Shown: positions 6,065 to 6,342 of the stretch, piece after piece | How positions within the stretch are numbered: the stretch's first letter is position 1 | How the letters are laid out: each line of letters opens with the position of its first letter | Origin: JBLHKE01 sp047619485 | GTDB taxonomy: Bacteria > Verrucomicrobiota > Verrucomicrobiia > Verrucomicrobiales > DEV007 | Direction: 5' to 3' | Length of the DNA: 6,342 bases | NCBI GenBank assembly: GCA_047619485.1 | Contig: JBLHKE010000465.1 | Coordinates: forward strand, 1-6,342 | Notes under the pieces: model-generated | What the model was told of the DNA's origin: nothing | Seen by the model: the letters and a program-made list of their open reading frames with translations, nothing else | Database searches by the model: none | Program-made: the position numbers and the translations under genes

Positions 6065-6342
6065 GGCGCACCCTCGCCGAATAATGCATGGCACAGCAGA
6101 AGCTTTCAAAAAGCACCAGAGACTGCTGGAGCTGGAACGTAGAACGAACGCCTCGTTCGTTCTGGGAAATCACGGCTCCGCAGGAAGGGGCCAAGATTTC
6201 CCCGCCTGCAATCCACGCGAGTAGCAGCCAACAGAAAATGATCACCCCGAACGACGCACCTTGCCTGGGCTGCCTGCTAGCGGGAGAGGGTTCGAACTGA
6301 TGGAACGTTGCGGCGATCGCGCACAGGGACGTTCGCGGATCA
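6048..6342. mobile_element. MITE-like structured repeat, copy B (cut by window end)
   Basis: This is a direct repeat of copy A at an exact offset of 440 bp with no indels. Comparing 5601-5902 with 6041-6342, I count 11 substitutions in 302 positions (about 96% identity by hand). Nine of them cluster between element positions matching 5807 and 5879, while the terminal repeat and hairpin core are almost unchanged. Position 295 of the expected 429 is reached at the window end, so its right terminal repeat is not visible. More copies may follow. The 70-codon open frame seen in both copies changes five amino acids against one silent change, which argues against a conserved protein. Confidence 0.7.
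6141..6202. repeat. Two abutting hairpins inside copy B
   Basis: This is the counterpart of 5701-5762, with a single substitution (C at 5737 is T at 6177) in the lower G+C stem of the second hairpin. In a + strand RNA the change converts a G-C pair into a G-U pair, so the stem is retained. The first hairpin is identical in both copies. Confidence 0.75.

Noticed and set aside
5601..6342. CRISPR-like array
   Set aside because: The repeat period is 440 bp with only two copies and near-identical content throughout; there are no short repeats alternating with unique spacers.

Overview
The window looks like part of a polysaccharide-degradation locus from a sulfatase-rich bacterium. The best guess is Planctomycetota (a marine Pirellulales/Rhodopirellula-like organism); Verrucomicrobiota or Lentisphaerota are less likely alternatives. 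The basis is the combination of secreted sulfatase and sialate-O-acetylesterase-like (SASA) proteins, weak Shine-Dalgarno signals, and structured intergenic repeats. No rRNA or housekeeping gene is present to fix the taxonomy.

Positions 2-5403 hold four genes on the + strand, all oriented the same way and tightly packed (gaps of 2, 23 and about 34 nt), so they are probably one transcription unit. In order they are: the 3' part of a SASA/DUF303-type esterase, cut by the left window edge; a small secreted SGNH/GDSL-like hydrolase; a secreted formylglycine-type sulfatase with an intact C-S-P-T-R site; and a large secreted SASA-family esterase with a GQSNM nucleophile motif, a charged helical insert and a helical C-terminal tail. 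Together they suggest extracytoplasmic removal of ester decorations (O-acyl groups and sulfate) from a sulfated glycan, with three differently built SGNH-type esterases next to one sulfatase. The actual substrate cannot be read from the sequence.

Positions 5404-5607 contain no intact gene. They hold a short decayed piece of a second, different sulfatase: its formylglycine region is still legible across three reading frames (TPCVDAFAKQGRRFTNGY, then VCSPTRAILTGQ, then PARLHL).

From about 5597 to the right edge lies a tandem repeat with an exact 440-bp period. Each unit is a 429-bp non-coding, MITE-like element bounded by terminal inverted repeats (GAATGGCACGTAG ... CTACGTGCCATTC). Units are separated by an 11-bp spacer that resembles the left flank. 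The first copy is complete (5608-6036) and the second is cut by the window end (6048-6342). The 302 bp compared differ at 11 positions by hand count. Inside are two abutting strong hairpins (5701-5723 and 5724-5762) and an opposite-orientation version of the first hairpin (5919-5940), which gives the element a roughly mirror-symmetric plan. This structured repeat, landing at the edge of a sulfatase relic, is the most unusual part of the window.
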